Shown: piece by piece, positions 18,883-28,762 of the stretch
How the letters are laid out: each line of letters opens with the position of its first letter
How positions within the stretch are numbered: the stretch's first letter is position 1
DNA from: Rhodobacteraceae bacterium XHP0102
Lineage (GTDB): Bacteria > Pseudomonadota > Alphaproteobacteria > Rhodobacterales > Rhodobacteraceae
Direction: 5' to 3'
Length of the DNA stretch: 64,000 nt
Assembly: GCA_025751475.1 (NCBI GenBank)
Contig: JAOWLD010000001.1
Span: 186,001-250,000 of the forward strand
The notes under the pieces: generated by a model
What the model was told of the DNA's origin: nothing
The model's database searches: none
The model's input: the letters and a program-made list of their open reading frames with translations, nothing else
Made by a program: the position numbers and the translations under genes

Positions 18883-21177
18883 ATGAACCAAGTGATCACC
18901 GATGGCCTGCAATTGATGCCGCCACCCTTTGCCGATGGTCTTGCGCTATGGTCGCGGGAGGATGGGCGACCCAATCAGGATGTCTATGCCAACGCAGCCA
19001 ATGCAGCCCTTGTGGCGGCAGATGCCGATTTTGGCACTTGCCTTGAAATCGTGAAAATCGAAAGCACGACCAAGCTTCGGTTTACGGGAGAAACACCGAT
19101 CCGTGCGGGACTGTATTTGCAAATCCGCGCGCGGATTAAGCTGATCTCTGGCACGGCGGCCACGGCGCGCATTGGCGCTTGGGCGGGCAGCGCTGCGAAT
19201 ACGAATATCGCGGGCGTAGCGCAATTTGGTCCAACCCGTGCGGTGGACACATTCGGTGAGGTGGTGGAGTTATCCGCCATTGTGGGTGTCGGCGCGCGCA
19301 CAGGCGTGGATATGGTCTGGGGCGGCTCTGCCGTTTTTGGCCATTTCGGGATTGATATCATCGGCGACAATGGCGGTGTTTTTCGTGTCGAGAGCATCGA
19401 GATCACAGACGCGACCGAGATTTATCACCGTGACTTGATGGATTGGGTGGATGTGACCGATTTTGGGGCCATCGGGGATGGGGTCACCGATTGTCGCGCG
19501 GCGTTTGCGGCGGCAGATCAGGCTGCGCAGGGACGTGAGATGCTGGTGCCCGCGGGCGTGTATTTCATTGCATCCTCGCTTGGGATTGATGCCAAGGTGC
19601 GATTTGAAGGGCGGGTGACCATGCCTTCAGATGCGCGCCTCGCTCTCAACCAGAACTTTGATTTGAACGGCTATGCAGAGGCCTTTGGCAATGCGGAGCT
19701 TGGCTTGCGCAAGGGCATCCAAACCCTCCTCAACCAATCTGATTTCGAGGGGTTTGATCTGAACGGTCGCCGCGTCATCTTGAGTGAACCTTTGGATGTC
19801 CAGGCCGCGGTCGGCAATCGCACCACTTATGCCAATCGCCGCGTGCTGCGAAATGGTCAGTTGACCCCAGATAATTCGACCGCATGGGAGGATGATTTTG
19901 TCACGGCCACGGCGCAATGGTCTGCCAGTGATCCCCTGAGGTTAACCAATATCGCAAATGTCGCGCAAATTCCGGTGGGATCCTTGGTCACGGGTGCTGT
20001 CGGTGTGGGGCGGGAGGTCTATGTGCGCGCGCGCAATATTGCGGCAGGCACAATCACCCTTTCCTTGCCATTGCGCGTTCCGCCGCAAACCCAGACCTAT
20101 GGCTTTCGGCGGTTCAAATATCTGCTTGATTTCTCGGGCTTTCAAAACATCCAACGCTTTATCATCACAGATATTGAATTTCTCTGCGCGGATCGTGCAA
20201 GCGCCGTGATGTTGCCCATTGATGGATTGGTTATCCAAGTCCATGATTGTTTCTTTACGGGGCCAAAAGATCGCGGGATCACCTCACCAGGGGAGGGGTG
20301 TCAGGGCCTCCAAGTCGAGCGCTGTCAATTCCTGTCCAAAGAACAGGCCGCGCGGGTGGAAGATCGCGTTAGCATCGCGATCAACCTCAATTCCAATGAT
20401 GCGAAAATTCGCGACAACCGCGTGGTGAAATTCCGCCATTTCATGGTTGCGGCTGGCACGGGCTATCTGATTTCGGGCAATCACTTTTTCCAAGGGGATG
20501 ATCTGCCAAATGGCGTGCGCAGTGCGGGGTTGATCCTGACGGCGACCAATGTGCGCTCAACCGTCAATGGAAATTATATTGATAACTGTTCGATTGAGTG
20601 GATCAACGAACATGATCCTGCACCCGAATTTTCTGGCGAGCTGTCCTTTGGTGCCTTGATCATAAATGACAATATTTTCATGTCGATCCGTTCGGCTCCG
20701 TGGTTCAGTTTCTTGGTCATCCGGCCACAGGGGCCTGGCCATTTTATCAATGCGCTTTCGATTTGTGACAACTCATTCAAACATATCCAAGGCGCGGCCT
20801 TGGAACGGGTGGATGCGGTGGACAGCAGCATTGCACCGCTGGACGGAAGCCGCACCAAGAATTTCCTGATGCAAGGCAATACCTATCACGGGATCATAAA
20901 AGACACGCAAAATCCCATTACTTTGGCTGTGACCGAGAACAGTCCGCAGCAGGTGTGGGAGGTGGATTTGCGGGATTGGTTGCCCTTCGAAGGGCAGGCG
21001 CGGGTTGCATCTTCGGTGTTGCCAGAGGGACCATTGCGAAACAGCGCCAATGTGGTGCAATACGCCACGCCCTATGCCACGACCCGTCATGGGGTCGGGC
21101 GCGGGTCTATTCGCCTAAACTGGCCTCAGCCCTTGCGAGGGACAGTGCAACTGACCGCGCGATGCGACACGCCCTAG
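18883..21177 (+). CDS. Right-handed beta-helix protein, pectate lyase-3/GH28-like
   Basis: A 764-residue protein without an evident signal peptide. Residues 1-185 form a beta-rich N-terminal region of carbohydrate-binding look. From about residue 190, VDVTDFGAIGDGVTDCRAAFAAADQAA is the classic opening of a pectate-lyase-3/GH28-like beta-helix, followed by coils such as FDLNGYAEAFG and VNGNYIDNCSIEW. Such proteins act on surface or exopolysaccharides, or form tail-spike-like trimers; which applies here is not shown. Start ATG 18883 is chosen over an in-frame GTG at 18829 that falls inside the upstream hairpin loop. Its stop shares CTAG with the convergent next gene. Confidence 0.75.
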   Translation: MNQVITDGLQLMPPPFADGLALWSREDGRPNQDVYANAANAALVAADADFGTCLEIVKIESTTKLRFTGETPIRAGLYLQIRARIKLISGTAATARIGAWAGSAANTNIAGVAQFGPTRAVDTFGEVVELSAIVGVGARTGVDMVWGGSAVFGHFGIDIIGDNGGVFRVESIEITDATEIYHRDLMDWVDVTDFGAIGDGVTDCRAAFAAADQAAQGREMLVPAGVYFIASSLGIDAKVRFEGRVTMPSDARLALNQNFDLNGYAEAFGNAELGLRKGIQTLLNQSDFEGFDLNGRRVILSEPLDVQAAVGNRTTYANRRVLRNGQLTPDNSTAWEDDFVTATAQWSASDPLRLTNIANVAQIPVGSLVTGAVGVGREVYVRARNIAAGTITLSLPLRVPPQTQTYGFRRFKYLLDFSGFQNIQRFIITDIEFLCADRASAVMLPIDGLVIQVHDCFFTGPKDRGITSPGEGCQGLQVERCQFLSKEQAARVEDRVSIAINLNSNDAKIRDNRVVKFRHFMVAAGTGYLISGNHFFQGDDLPNGVRSAGLILTATNVRSTVNGNYIDNCSIEWINEHDPAPEFSGELSFGALIINDNIFMSIRSAPWFSFLVIRPQGPGHFINALSICDNSFKHIQGAALERVDAVDSSIAPLDGSRTKNFLMQGNTYHGIIKDTQNPITLAVTENSPQQVWEVDLRDWLPFEGQARVASSVLPEGPLRNSANVVQYATPYATTRHGVGRGSIRLNWPQPLRGTVQLTARCDTP

Positions 21178-21653
21178 GGTAGAAAGTCATTTCGCGTCAG
21201 GCGGAAAGCCTGACCAAACCCGCCATTGAGAAAGGCGGTTTGAATTTCAAACTCAATCATGTGAAAGTCACCAAAATCAAAATAGAGCTTTGCTTTGGGG
21301 TAGGCGGCCAGATAGGCCGTCTTTTTTGTGGCTTTGTCACAGGGCTTTGCACGGGCTGTCAGGCTCAGACGGGGGTGGGTCAGCGGATCGCCGCGATCTG
21401 GAACTGAGCCAACCAACAACCCGCAAACGGGGTTGGTGGCCAGTGCTGTGCTGTGGCTTGACAATGTGGAGATCAGGCTAAGGATCTGCCCTGTGTCCTG
21501 CTGCCAGATATAGGCCACGCGGCTCAGAGAGGGCAGGTGGCTTTCGGGATCAATCACACCGAGGGCCGCATATGTATGACCCGCTAGAATATCGCGGGCA
21601 AGGGTGCGGGCCGCGTCATCTGCTGGCCTGACAGGATCAGTTTCGTTTTTCAT
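21174..21653 (-). CDS. Pyridoxamine 5'-phosphate oxidase-like (HugZ-like) protein
   Basis: A 159-residue split-barrel flavin- or heme-binding protein of the PNPOx-like family. ARTLARDILAGHTYAALGVID and SRVAYIWQQDTGQILSLISTLSSHSTAL are typical of the heme-utilisation HugZ/HutZ branch. The C-terminal heme-binding extension of full HugZ is absent, so heme degradation is not certain. Its stop codon is formed from the same CTAG as the stop of the convergent beta-helix gene. Confidence 0.75.
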   Translation of the reverse strand: MKNETDPVRPADDAARTLARDILAGHTYAALGVIDPESHLPSLSRVAYIWQQDTGQILSLISTLSSHSTALATNPVCGLLVGSVPDRGDPLTHPRLSLTARAKPCDKATKKTAYLAAYPKAKLYFDFGDFHMIEFEIQTAFLNGGFGQAFRLTRNDFLP

Positions 21654-21799
21654 AGTCCTGCGCCTTTCGCTTGCAACTTCCCCATCTGCGCGCCAGTTTT
21701 GGGGCCAAACAGGTCAGAAAAGGACACGTCACATCATGGCATCAATCTGCCCCTGTGCCTATGCGCAAAATACCCAGATTTTGAAGGCGCTTTCCGCAC

Positions 21800-22288
21800 A
21801 TGGTTGACCGTCTCAAAGCGCCGCATCAGATGAAAATTGTGCTTTTCCAACCTGAAATTCCAGGGAATACGGGCACAATAGGGCGCACCTGTGTCGGTTT
21901 GGACATGGAGTTAATTTTGATCCGCCCATATGGGTTTGAGCTTTCCGAAAAATCGGTGCGCCGCGCAGGGCTGGATTATTGGAAATATGTCCGCCTCTCC
22001 GAATATGATGATTGGGATGCGTTCATAGAAGCGCGCGCGCCGCGTGCGGATCAGATGTTTCTTTTTGAGAATGATCGCGCGCAATCCGCATATGAGGTCG
22101 CGTTTCCCAAAGATGCCTATCTGGTCTTTGGTCGTGAGACCACGGGCCTTTCGCCCGAGATCATCGCGGCGCATGAGGATCGTTTGGTCTCCTTGCCGAT
22201 GTATTCGGCCCATATTCGCTCGTTGAACCTGGCCAATATTGCTTGCGCAGCAGCCTATCAGGCCCTGCGCAGTCATGCCTTAGCGTAA
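21800..22288 (+). CDS. trmL: tRNA (cytidine(34)-2'-O)-methyltransferase
   Basis: SPOUT-family methyltransferase of about 152-162 residues that 2'-O-methylates the wobble base of certain leucine tRNAs. Motifs are FQPEIPGNTGTIGRTC at the N-terminus, VFGRETTGLSPE and SLNLANIACAAAYQ, which form the SAM-binding knot. ATG 21800 has GAAGG upstream; ATG 21830 would give the MKIVLFQPE start that is usual for the family, so the start is open between the two. It overlaps the end of the convergent transglycosylase gene by nine bases. Confidence 0.9.
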   Translation: MVDRLKAPHQMKIVLFQPEIPGNTGTIGRTCVGLDMELILIRPYGFELSEKSVRRAGLDYWKYVRLSEYDDWDAFIEARAPRADQMFLFENDRAQSAYEVAFPKDAYLVFGRETTGLSPEIIAAHEDRLVSLPMYSAHIRSLNLANIACAAAYQALRSHALA

Positions 22289-23536
22289 AGCGGCAAGCAG
22301 AGTTTGTGAGGGCTGACCCGTGACGGGCCATCCCATTTCCGTCTCAAAGGCGCGAATGGCAGCCTCGGTTTGTCGGCCAAAAACGCCATCGACTGTGCCC
22401 ACATCGTAGCCGCGCCGCTTTAGCCCTTCTTGGATTGCGCGGCGGTCCTCGATCATCAGCCCGTATTGATCTGGCGGGAAGGGGGTGGCAATTGGCCCTT
22501 CACCGCGCAGGCGGCCTGCGAGATAAATCACACCAAGCGCATAGTTTTCAGATGCATTGTAGCGCAGCAAGGCCCCGAAATTGGGAGAGATCAAAAAGCC
22601 TGGTCCGTTGCGCCCCGCAGGCAGCATGAGCGCGGCATTGCCCAAATCGCGGGATTGTTCTGTGACGGGGATGACCCCACGCGCGGCCCATGTGGCCAAG
22701 CTTGCGGGCGCGCCCCGTCCCGAAGGTCCATCATAGCCGATGGGCAAGCGCACCTCGCAGCCAATGCCAAATTGCCGTTGCCAATTGCCGCCTTCGGCCA
22801 GATAGGCGGCGGTCGAGGCGAGTGCATCGGTGGGATCAACGCCCCAAATGTCCTTTTTGCCATCACCGTTGAAATCCACCGCATGGGCCGCGAAAGTGGT
22901 GGGGATGAATTGCGTGTGCCCCATCGCACCCGCCCATGAGCCTTTCAATTGATCGGCCGTGGTGTGGCCATCTTGCAAAATTCGCAAAGCCGCAAAAAGC
23001 TGCGCCTCGAAGAATGCGCCCCGCCGCCCGTCATAGGCCAAGGTAGAGGCGGCAGAAACAACGGGAATGTCGCCGCGTTTTGCGCCAAACTCGCTTTCAA
23101 CACCCCAAATTGCGGCAACAACATCGCTGGGCACGCCGTATCGCGCTTCGATCCGTTGCAGGAGGCGCGACTGGTTGGTGTAAGCGGCGCGCCCTGCGGT
23201 CACTTTTGGCTCTGAGGCGACAAGGTTCAAGTAGTCTTCAAAGCTGCGCGAAAATTCTGCTTGGTTGCGGTCGCGCGTGATGACACCTGGCAGATAGCCC
23301 GTGCCGCGAAATGCCTGCGAAAGGGTCACAGGATGGATGCCCCGCGCCTCGGCGCGGTTTTTGAATGCGGCAACCCATTGCGCATAAGCCGCATTGGGGG
23401 TGGGTTGCAGATCGCTTGGTGTCGGGCCGATGAAATTACGGCCCGCTTGGGTGAGACCGTCAAGCGGGTTGCTCACACAGCCGCCAAGCAGCGATGCGCC
23501 CGTTGTCAGCATCATCATACGTCTGGTGAGGGTCAT
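22280..23536 (-). CDS. Lytic murein transglycosylase lipoprotein (MltB family)
   Basis: A 418-residue outer-membrane lipoprotein. The signal ends in the lipobox LLGGC, with the modified cysteine near residue 21. A soluble lytic transglycosylase domain of the MltB type follows, with catalytic glutamate in IWGVESEFG and the GAMGHTQFIPTTF motif. A C-terminal peptidoglycan-binding domain (AIQEGLKRRGYDVGTVDGVFGRQTEAAIRAFE) is present. ATG 23536 is chosen for the signal peptide; an in-frame start at 23617 would place extra charged residues ahead of it. Confidence 0.9.
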   Translation of the reverse strand: MTLTRRMMMLTTGASLLGGCVSNPLDGLTQAGRNFIGPTPSDLQPTPNAAYAQWVAAFKNRAEARGIHPVTLSQAFRGTGYLPGVITRDRNQAEFSRSFEDYLNLVASEPKVTAGRAAYTNQSRLLQRIEARYGVPSDVVAAIWGVESEFGAKRGDIPVVSAASTLAYDGRRGAFFEAQLFAALRILQDGHTTADQLKGSWAGAMGHTQFIPTTFAAHAVDFNGDGKKDIWGVDPTDALASTAAYLAEGGNWQRQFGIGCEVRLPIGYDGPSGRGAPASLATWAARGVIPVTEQSRDLGNAALMLPAGRNGPGFLISPNFGALLRYNASENYALGVIYLAGRLRGEGPIATPFPPDQYGLMIEDRRAIQEGLKRRGYDVGTVDGVFGRQTEAAIRAFETEMGWPVTGQPSQTLLAALR

Positions 23537-23677
23537 GCTCGTGGCCTCTTCTTGTTGCACGAAGATTAACAAATCCTCGCGGGAAGGGCGACAAAAATGC
23601 GGCGTGCAGTGCCGCAAAAATTGACCGTGCTGCGGTTTTGTTGCAACTATAGCGTGAATGTGTCATGGGAGGAACCA

Positions 23678-24274
23678 ATGCGCCGCGTCATCTTGTCTTT
23701 TTGTTTTGCAACCGCTGTTGCGGGCACCGCTGCCACCGCAGAGCCTGTTGGGATCACCCCAGATATGATGTCCGCCACAATCCAAACGGAGCAAGGACCC
23801 GTGGAGATTGCGCGCATCCAAGATACGGAGAACCGCTTGACGGGTGATTTCGCGCTGACATCGCGCCCCTGTCCCAATTTCTGCATCCAACCGATGACCC
23901 CTGCAGAGGGCGTGACCACAATCGGTGAATTGGAACTGATCGAGATGCTGCAAGCCGAGGATGCAGTGGTGATGGATGGACGGATTCGTTCGGAATTTGA
24001 GGCGGCCACAATCCCTGGCGCAATTTCCGTGCCCTATACAGAGGCCGCGGATCGTTTGGGTGAGTTTGGCTGTGAAGTGGATTTTGATGGCTATATTTGC
24101 GAGGGTGATTTGCCCCGTGTGGTGCTGTTTTGCAATGGTCCATGGTGTGGCCAATCCCCCACTGCGGCGCGGCGCATGATCGAGGCGGGCTTTCCTGCCG
24201 AGCGGATTTACTATTACCGCGGCGGGATGCAGGTTTGGCAAAGCTTGGGGCTGACGACTGTCGCTGGGCGGTGA
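23678..24274 (+). CDS. Exported rhodanese-domain protein
   Basis: A 198-residue protein with a cleavable signal (MRRVILSFCFATAVAGTAATA). A rhodanese domain covers about residues 80-195: VVMDGRIRSEFEAATIPGAISVPY and the active loop FCNGPWCGQSP, with predicted catalytic C152 and a second cysteine at C157. A further pair, C65-PNF-C69, lies before the domain. In the periplasm this suggests sulfane-sulfur or redox chemistry. ATG 23678 has GGGAGGA just upstream. Neighbours give no further clue. Confidence 0.82.
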   Translation: MRRVILSFCFATAVAGTAATAEPVGITPDMMSATIQTEQGPVEIARIQDTENRLTGDFALTSRPCPNFCIQPMTPAEGVTTIGELELIEMLQAEDAVVMDGRIRSEFEAATIPGAISVPYTEAADRLGEFGCEVDFDGYICEGDLPRVVLFCNGPWCGQSPTAARRMIEAGFPAERIYYYRGGMQVWQSLGLTTVAGR

Positions 24275-24293
24275 AAATCCCGACAGCGCGCGC

Positions 24294-26510
24294 CTATCTG
24301 CGCCGCTTAACCCCACCCCGTTGCCCAGGCCGCCCTGCGGTGCTGCGCCCTTTGGCAGCGCTTGCCGCCTCGACCGCTTCATCCACGGCGGATTGACGCG
24401 CAAGCGGGTCATCCGCCACCGCCAGTTCCACGGCCTCTAGGCGCTTGACCTCATCGCGCAAGCGCGCGGCCTCTTCGAATTCTAAGTTCTCTGCCGCTTT
24501 GCGCATCTGCGCGCGCAACCCATCGAGATGGGCGGCCAGATTTGCGCCGACCATGGGTTTGTCGATCTTGGCGGTGACGCGGCTCATATCGACATCGCCT
24601 TGGTAGAGACCCGCGAGGATATCCTCGACATTTTTCTTCACGGTTGCGGGTGTGATGCCGTGTTCCTCGTTATAGGCGATTTGCTTGGCGCGGCGGCGGT
24701 CCGTTTCGGCCATAGCGCGCTCCATGCTGCCCGTAATCCGATCCGCATACATGATCACACGGCCATCGGCATTGCGCGCGGCCCGTCCGATGGTCTGAAT
24801 GAGCGAGGTTTCGGACCGCAAGAAGCCTTCCTTATCGGCATCCAAAATCGCCACAAGCCCACATTCAGGAATATCCAAACCCTCACGCAAAAGGTTGATC
24901 CCAATGAGAACGTCAAACGCGCCAAGGCGCAGGTCGCGCAGAATCTCGATCCGTTCGATTGTATCAATGTCGCTGTGCATATAGCGCACGCGCACCCCTT
25001 GCTCGTGGAGATATTCGGTCAAATCTTCGGCCATACGTTTGGTCAAAGTGGTGACAAGCACACGCATTCCCTTGGCGGCGACTTGGCGGATTTCATCCAA
25101 TAGATCATCCACTTGTGTCTCAATTGGTCTGATCTCGATCTGCGGATCCAACAGGCCTGTGGGACGGATCACCTGTTCGGTAAAGACGCCTCCCGCCTGC
25201 TCCATCTCCCATGCGGCAGGGGTGGCCGAGACAAAGATGGATTGCGGGCGCATCGCATCCCACTCCTCGAATTTCAGCGGGCGGTTATCCATGCAAGAGG
25301 GCAGGCGGAACCCGTGTTCGGCCAAGGTGAATTTGCGCCGATAGTCGCCGCGATACATTCCACCGATTTGCGGCACGGTGACGTGCGATTCATCTGCAAA
25401 AACGATGGCATTGTCGGGGATATATTCAAAAAGCGTGGGCGGCGGCTCGCCCGGGGCGCGGCCTGTCAGATAGCGGGAGTAATTCTCGATTCCGTTGCAG
25501 ACGCCCGTGGCCTCAAGCATTTCGATGTCGAAATTCGTGCGCTGCTCAAGGCGCTGTGCTTCGAGTAATTTCCCTTCTCCCACCAATTGGTCAAGGCGTT
25601 GGCGCAATTCCTCTTTGATGGCCTTTACCGCCTGTTGCATGGTTGGCCGTGGGGTCACGTAATGCGAATTGGCGTAGATACGAATTTTGTCGAATTTATC
25701 GGTGCTCTGCCCCGTGAGCGGATCAAATTCGGTGATCCCCTCCAATTCCTCCCCAAAGAAGGACAGACGCCACGCACGATCCTCAAGGTGGGCTGGCCAA
25801 ATTTCCAGACTGTCGCCGCGCACACGGAAAGAGCCGCGCTGAAACGCCTGATCATTGCGGCGATATTGCTGCGCGACCAAATCCGCCATGACTTGGCGTT
25901 GGTCATACTCTTGCCCTGCAAACAGATCGACCGCCATGGCGGTATAGGTCTCGACTGACCCGATCCCGTAAATGCAGGAGACCGAGGCCACGATGATCAC
26001 ATCATCCCGCTCCAACAGCGCGCGGGTAGCGGAATGGCGCATTCGGTCGATCTGTTCGTTGATTTGGCTTTCTTTTTCGATGAACGTATCGGTGCGCGGC
26101 ACATAGGCTTCGGGCTGATAGTAATCGTAATAGCTGACGAAATATTCCACTGCATTCTCGGGGAAGAAGCTTTTGAACTCGCCATAAAGCTGCGCAGCCA
26201 AGGTCTTGTTGTGGGCCAGAATGATGGCGGGGCGCTGTGTTTCCTCGATCACTTTGGCCATGGTGAAGGTTTTGCCCGTCCCTGTTGCCCCCAACAGCAC
26301 CTGATTGTGATCCCCCGCTGTCAGGGCCGCTGCCAATTCCGCAATCGCGTTGGGTTGGTCGCCCGCGGGTGAGAATTCGGTTTGCATTACAAATTTTTTG
26401 CCGCCCTCTAATTTCGCGCGGGCCATCCGCGCGCTGTTGCTCCGACCTTCGCGTGGCGAGGTTTGCGAGCCTGACAAATTGGGCATGGCTTGGGGTGAGT
26501 TGTTATGCAT
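24294..26510 (-). CDS. uvrB: Excinuclease ABC subunit B
   Basis: UvrB, the damage-verifying helicase-like subunit of nucleotide excision repair, 738 residues. Walker A is GATGTGKT, the beta-hairpin region [12 protein letters not shown] is intact, and the C-terminal UVR motif ([24 protein letters not shown]) that contacts UvrA and UvrC is present. Family homology begins near [14 protein letters not shown]. The first 40 residues are poorly conserved, so the true start may be one of the inner methionines. Confidence 0.96.
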   Translation of the reverse strand: MHNNSPQAMPNLSGSQTSPREGRSNSARMARAKLEGGKKFVMQTEFSPAGDQPNAIAELAAALTAGDHNQVLLGATGTGKTFTMAKVIEETQRPAIILAHNKTLAAQLYGEFKSFFPENAVEYFVSYYDYYQPEAYVPRTDTFIEKESQINEQIDRMRHSATRALLERDDVIIVASVSCIYGIGSVETYTAMAVDLFAGQEYDQRQVMADLVAQQYRRNDQAFQRGSFRVRGDSLEIWPAHLEDRAWRLSFFGEELEGITEFDPLTGQSTDKFDKIRIYANSHYVTPRPTMQQAVKAIKEELRQRLDQLVGEGKLLEAQRLEQRTNFDIEMLEATGVCNGIENYSRYLTGRAPGEPPPTLFEYIPDNAIVFADESHVTVPQIGGMYRGDYRRKFTLAEHGFRLPSCMDNRPLKFEEWDAMRPQSIFVSATPAAWEMEQAGGVFTEQVIRPTGLLDPQIEIRPIETQVDDLLDEIRQVAAKGMRVLVTTLTKRMAEDLTEYLHEQGVRVRYMHSDIDTIERIEILRDLRLGAFDVLIGINLLREGLDIPECGLVAILDADKEGFLRSETSLIQTIGRAARNADGRVIMYADRITGSMERAMAETDRRRAKQIAYNEEHGITPATVKKNVEDILAGLYQGDVDMSRVTAKIDKPMVGANLAAHLDGLRAQMRKAAENLEFEEAARLRDEVKRLEAVELAVADDPLARQSAVDEAVEAASAAKGRSTAGRPGQRGGVKRRR

Positions 26511-26916
26511 CTTCGGCCTTTTTGACGCGGCGCGGGCTGCGCAGGGTTGGCCTATATCCTATCGCGCATCCTGCCAAGGGCAAGCAACCGCGCCCCGTGA
26601 TGGGCGCTGTGCGCGATCGTTTCTCATGTCTTAAGCAAGCCATAACAATTTTCTGCAAATTTATACAACTTTAAGGCGAAATTTTGTTTGCATCCAAAAG
26701 AAAATTTTTTTACCTTGATTGTGCAAGCAGCAAATTGGTTGTCGGTCGGGATCGCACCACCCACCCCTCGCTCCCTAGATCTCGGCCGGCAATCCAATTT
26801 CAACGGCGATGCATATACCGCATTCCTCATCTACATCTTGCAAACCCCCTGTATTTTGCCGATATGTATGTGGAATTTGAGCTATCCTTCGGGGTGCGAT
26901 CGAGACGGAGACAGGC
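26511..26916. other. 406-bp divergent intergenic region
   Basis: Gap between the divergent uvrB and NDUFS4-like genes. No credible gene is visible. The middle (about 26640-26720) is strongly AT-rich, with runs such as AAAATTTTTTT, and probably carries the promoters of both genes. No clear SOS box was recognised, so LexA control of uvrB is not claimed. Confidence 0.4.
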
Positions 26917-27228
26917 ATGGTTGCGCGCATTTACAAACCCGCCAAAACGGCAATGTCATCTGGTGTTGCGAAAACCAAGGAATGGGTCTTGGAATTTGCG
27001 CCCGCCTCCGCGCGTGAAATCGATCCTTTGATGGGTTGGACCTCAAGCGGGGATACCAAGGCGCAGGTGCGGCTTTATTTTGAGAGCCAAGAGGCGGCAG
27101 AGGATTATGCCCGCACACATGGCATCGAGGCCGTGGTGCTGCGCCCCAAGACGCGCAAACCCAATTTGCGCGCAGGGGGCTACGGCGAAAATTTCGCCAC
27201 CAACCGCCGCACCGTTTGGACACATTGA
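26917..27228 (+). CDS. NDUFS4-like complex I accessory protein (ETC_C1 family)
   Basis: A 103-residue protein of the NDUFS4/AQDQ (18 kDa subunit) family of respiratory complex I, found in Alphaproteobacteria and mitochondria. The sequence [25 protein letters not shown], then [20 protein letters not shown] and the C-terminal [15 protein letters not shown], are characteristic. It is likely bound to the matrix-side (cytoplasmic) arm of complex I. ATG 26917 follows GGAGACAGG. It lies 62 bases upstream of the tRNA-Arg gene. Confidence 0.9.
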   Translation: MVARIYKPAKTAMSSGVAKTKEWVLEFAPASAREIDPLMGWTSSGDTKAQVRLYFESQEAAEDYARTHGIEAVVLRPKTRKPNLRAGGYGENFATNRRTVWTH

Positions 27229-27290
27229 GCCGCTGACCCCCGTCTGCACCGTTTACGCGCGCCACAAGAACGGGTAATCAGCCCCCATGC

Positions 27291-27367
27291 GGTCCCTTAG
27301 CTCAACTGGATAGAGCAGCTGACTTCTAATCAGCAGGTTCGGGGTTCGAGTCCTCGAGGGATCGCCA
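27291..27367 (+). tRNA. tRNA-Arg (UCU), intact left copy
   Basis: A 77-base tRNA with encoded CCA. The acceptor stem GGTCCCT pairs with AGGGATC, the D arm is GCTCAACTGGATAGAGC, the anticodon stem GCTGA/TCAGC encloses loop CTTCTAA with anticodon TCT, and the T arm is CGGGG-TTCGAGT-CCTCG. All stems are intact. A 76-base exact copy starts 9,121 bases downstream, which marks this gene as the attachment site of an integrated element. Confidence 0.97.
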
Positions 27368-27371
27368 GAAA
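27292..27371 (+). repeat. Left attachment repeat (attL), 80 bp
   Basis: Identical over 80 bases to 36413-36492. It begins at base 2 of the tRNA and runs four bases past the CCA (GAAA). The great length of the identity means that the element carries nearly a whole tRNA gene and not only its 3' end. Confidence 0.93.
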
Positions 27372-27711
27372 AATAAGAAAAAAATTCACTTTTATATCTT
27401 CGCGCGGAATATCAGCGAGACATTCAGCGAGACGAAATGGCGTGGAATCGCGTAATTTGACGTAGACGGCAAACCACCGTCCTACGCGCGCGTGGCTGCG
27501 TGTTTGCTCCCGCCCGCGCGCGCGTTGCTCCCGTTCCGGTGTGCTATTTCTCTCTGCAATGCGCGGCACATGCCTGACTTGACCGACCCGCTGTTGCCCG
27601 TTGCCCTGATAACCCTGCGGGGATGCTTGAGTATGTCGGCCTGATAGGATAAGCGACCAATGCTATGTATGCGTTTGATTGCAAGTCAGAATTTCTCAAT
27701 AAGATACAAAA
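27368..27711. other. 344-bp left end of the element without a gene
   Basis: After the A-rich AAAAATAAGAAAAAAATTC stretch comes a copy of the end repeat at 27411-27433. The remainder up to the barrel gene contains no convincing coding frame; a 79-codon frame on the other strand overlaps the tRNA and is dismissed. It probably holds the promoter of the barrel gene. Confidence 0.5.
27411..27465 (+). repeat. Left copy of the internal end repeat
   Basis: The first 23 bases, ATCAGCGAGACATTCAGCGAGAC, contain the unit CAGCGAGAC twice and match 36301-36323 at 22 of 23 positions. Similarity continues more weakly, with no gaps, to CGTAG at 27465 (40 of 55 overall). It lies 44 bases inside the left tRNA copy. 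Paired short repeats at both ends of an element are what integrase arm-binding sites look like. Confidence 0.75.
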
Positions 27712-28746
27712 ATGAATGACATAAAGTTGTGTGTAATGGTGGCGCTTTTGCTGCCTGTGTTGCCGACGTCTGCGCTTGCAGAAAATCGCCTGGGTTTCTT
27801 CGGGTATGAGCGTGATAAGCAGGACGCATTACTGACGCTGTCGAGCCAGTGGAATGCAATCGATACCTATAACACCACGATTTCGAATTTCCGCCTTGCG
27901 GACCAGCAAAGCTCAGAAGAGCAAGCGGCCTATGGCTTTGGATACTCTAGTGCGAGCGATACGGGTCCACAGCTCACTTTTAACCTGTCAAAACTTTTTG
28001 CGGAGGCATCCACCACGGCGACCAGTAGCTTTACCATCGCTTACGAGACGCCCGATGAAAAATGGTTGTCAGGCATAAGACTGTCTTCGACCAATCCCTC
28101 AAATGATCAAACTGTGACATCATCTACCGTTTTGTTGAGCCGCCTTTTCGAGTGGTCGGCACACGAGCTGCGTATTTCAGGCGAGGCGACGTATTTACAT
28201 GACCACAATCATCTCAGTGATGAGGTTGGCTCCTCGCATGTAAGTGTGTCTTACGAATATGATGATACGCAACATGACCTAAAAATTATCGCATCGCGCT
28301 TAGACAACCAGAGCTTCATCGATACAACAACTGGCTCTAGTGATTGGAGCCACAGTTATCAGGTATCGACACAGTATCTAACACGCATCAATCAGTGGCG
28401 ACTGGGCTTCACAAGAATTGATACCAATCAGACAGATCCTCGTGCAGGTGATAGCTCAAGCACCCATTTGAACGCCATCTATGATCAAGACCGTTGGCAG
28501 GTCATGGCAACTGTCGGGGAAGACAAAATTGAAGGCGTAGAAACCAGTCTATATACTTCCAACGCCTGGCGGCAGGATCGTTATGCACTCTCCTACGTCT
28601 ATCAGCTCTCGCAAAGCGCGTCATTGATCGCAAACGCGACGCATCTGGCGGGAAACCAAAGCAGACATGTTCCAGCCTTGAATTTGCCAAACCACGTGAG
28701 TGTTGATCAGACATCACTCTCTGTGCAGCTGATGTATAAGTTTTGA
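27712..28746 (+). CDS. Outer-membrane beta-barrel protein, function unknown
   Basis: A 344-residue protein with a signal peptide (residues about 1-22, ending SALA). The rest is made of alternating polar/hydrophobic strands (for example HLNAIYDQDRWQVMATVGED, YALSYVYQLSQSASLIANATH) and ends in aromatic QLMYKF. This fits a barrel of perhaps 14-16 strands inserted by BAM. No named family was recognised. The ribosome site before ATG 27712 is weak (AAGATACAAAA). It is cargo of the element, convergent with the TetR-type gene 16 bases away. Confidence 0.65.
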   Translation: MNDIKLCVMVALLLPVLPTSALAENRLGFFGYERDKQDALLTLSSQWNAIDTYNTTISNFRLADQQSSEEQAAYGFGYSSASDTGPQLTFNLSKLFAEASTTATSSFTIAYETPDEKWLSGIRLSSTNPSNDQTVTSSTVLLSRLFEWSAHELRISGEATYLHDHNHLSDEVGSSHVSVSYEYDDTQHDLKIIASRLDNQSFIDTTTGSSDWSHSYQVSTQYLTRINQWRLGFTRIDTNQTDPRAGDSSSTHLNAIYDQDRWQVMATVGEDKIEGVETSLYTSNAWRQDRYALSYVYQLSQSASLIANATHLAGNQSRHVPALNLPNHVSVDQTSLSVQLMYKF

Positions 28747-28762
28747 GCGGCAGCGGAGCCAC

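Noticed and set aside
27330-27569. 79-codon minus-strand frame at the left end of the element
   Set aside because: It overlaps the tRNA and the end repeat and has a low-complexity Arg-rich translation.
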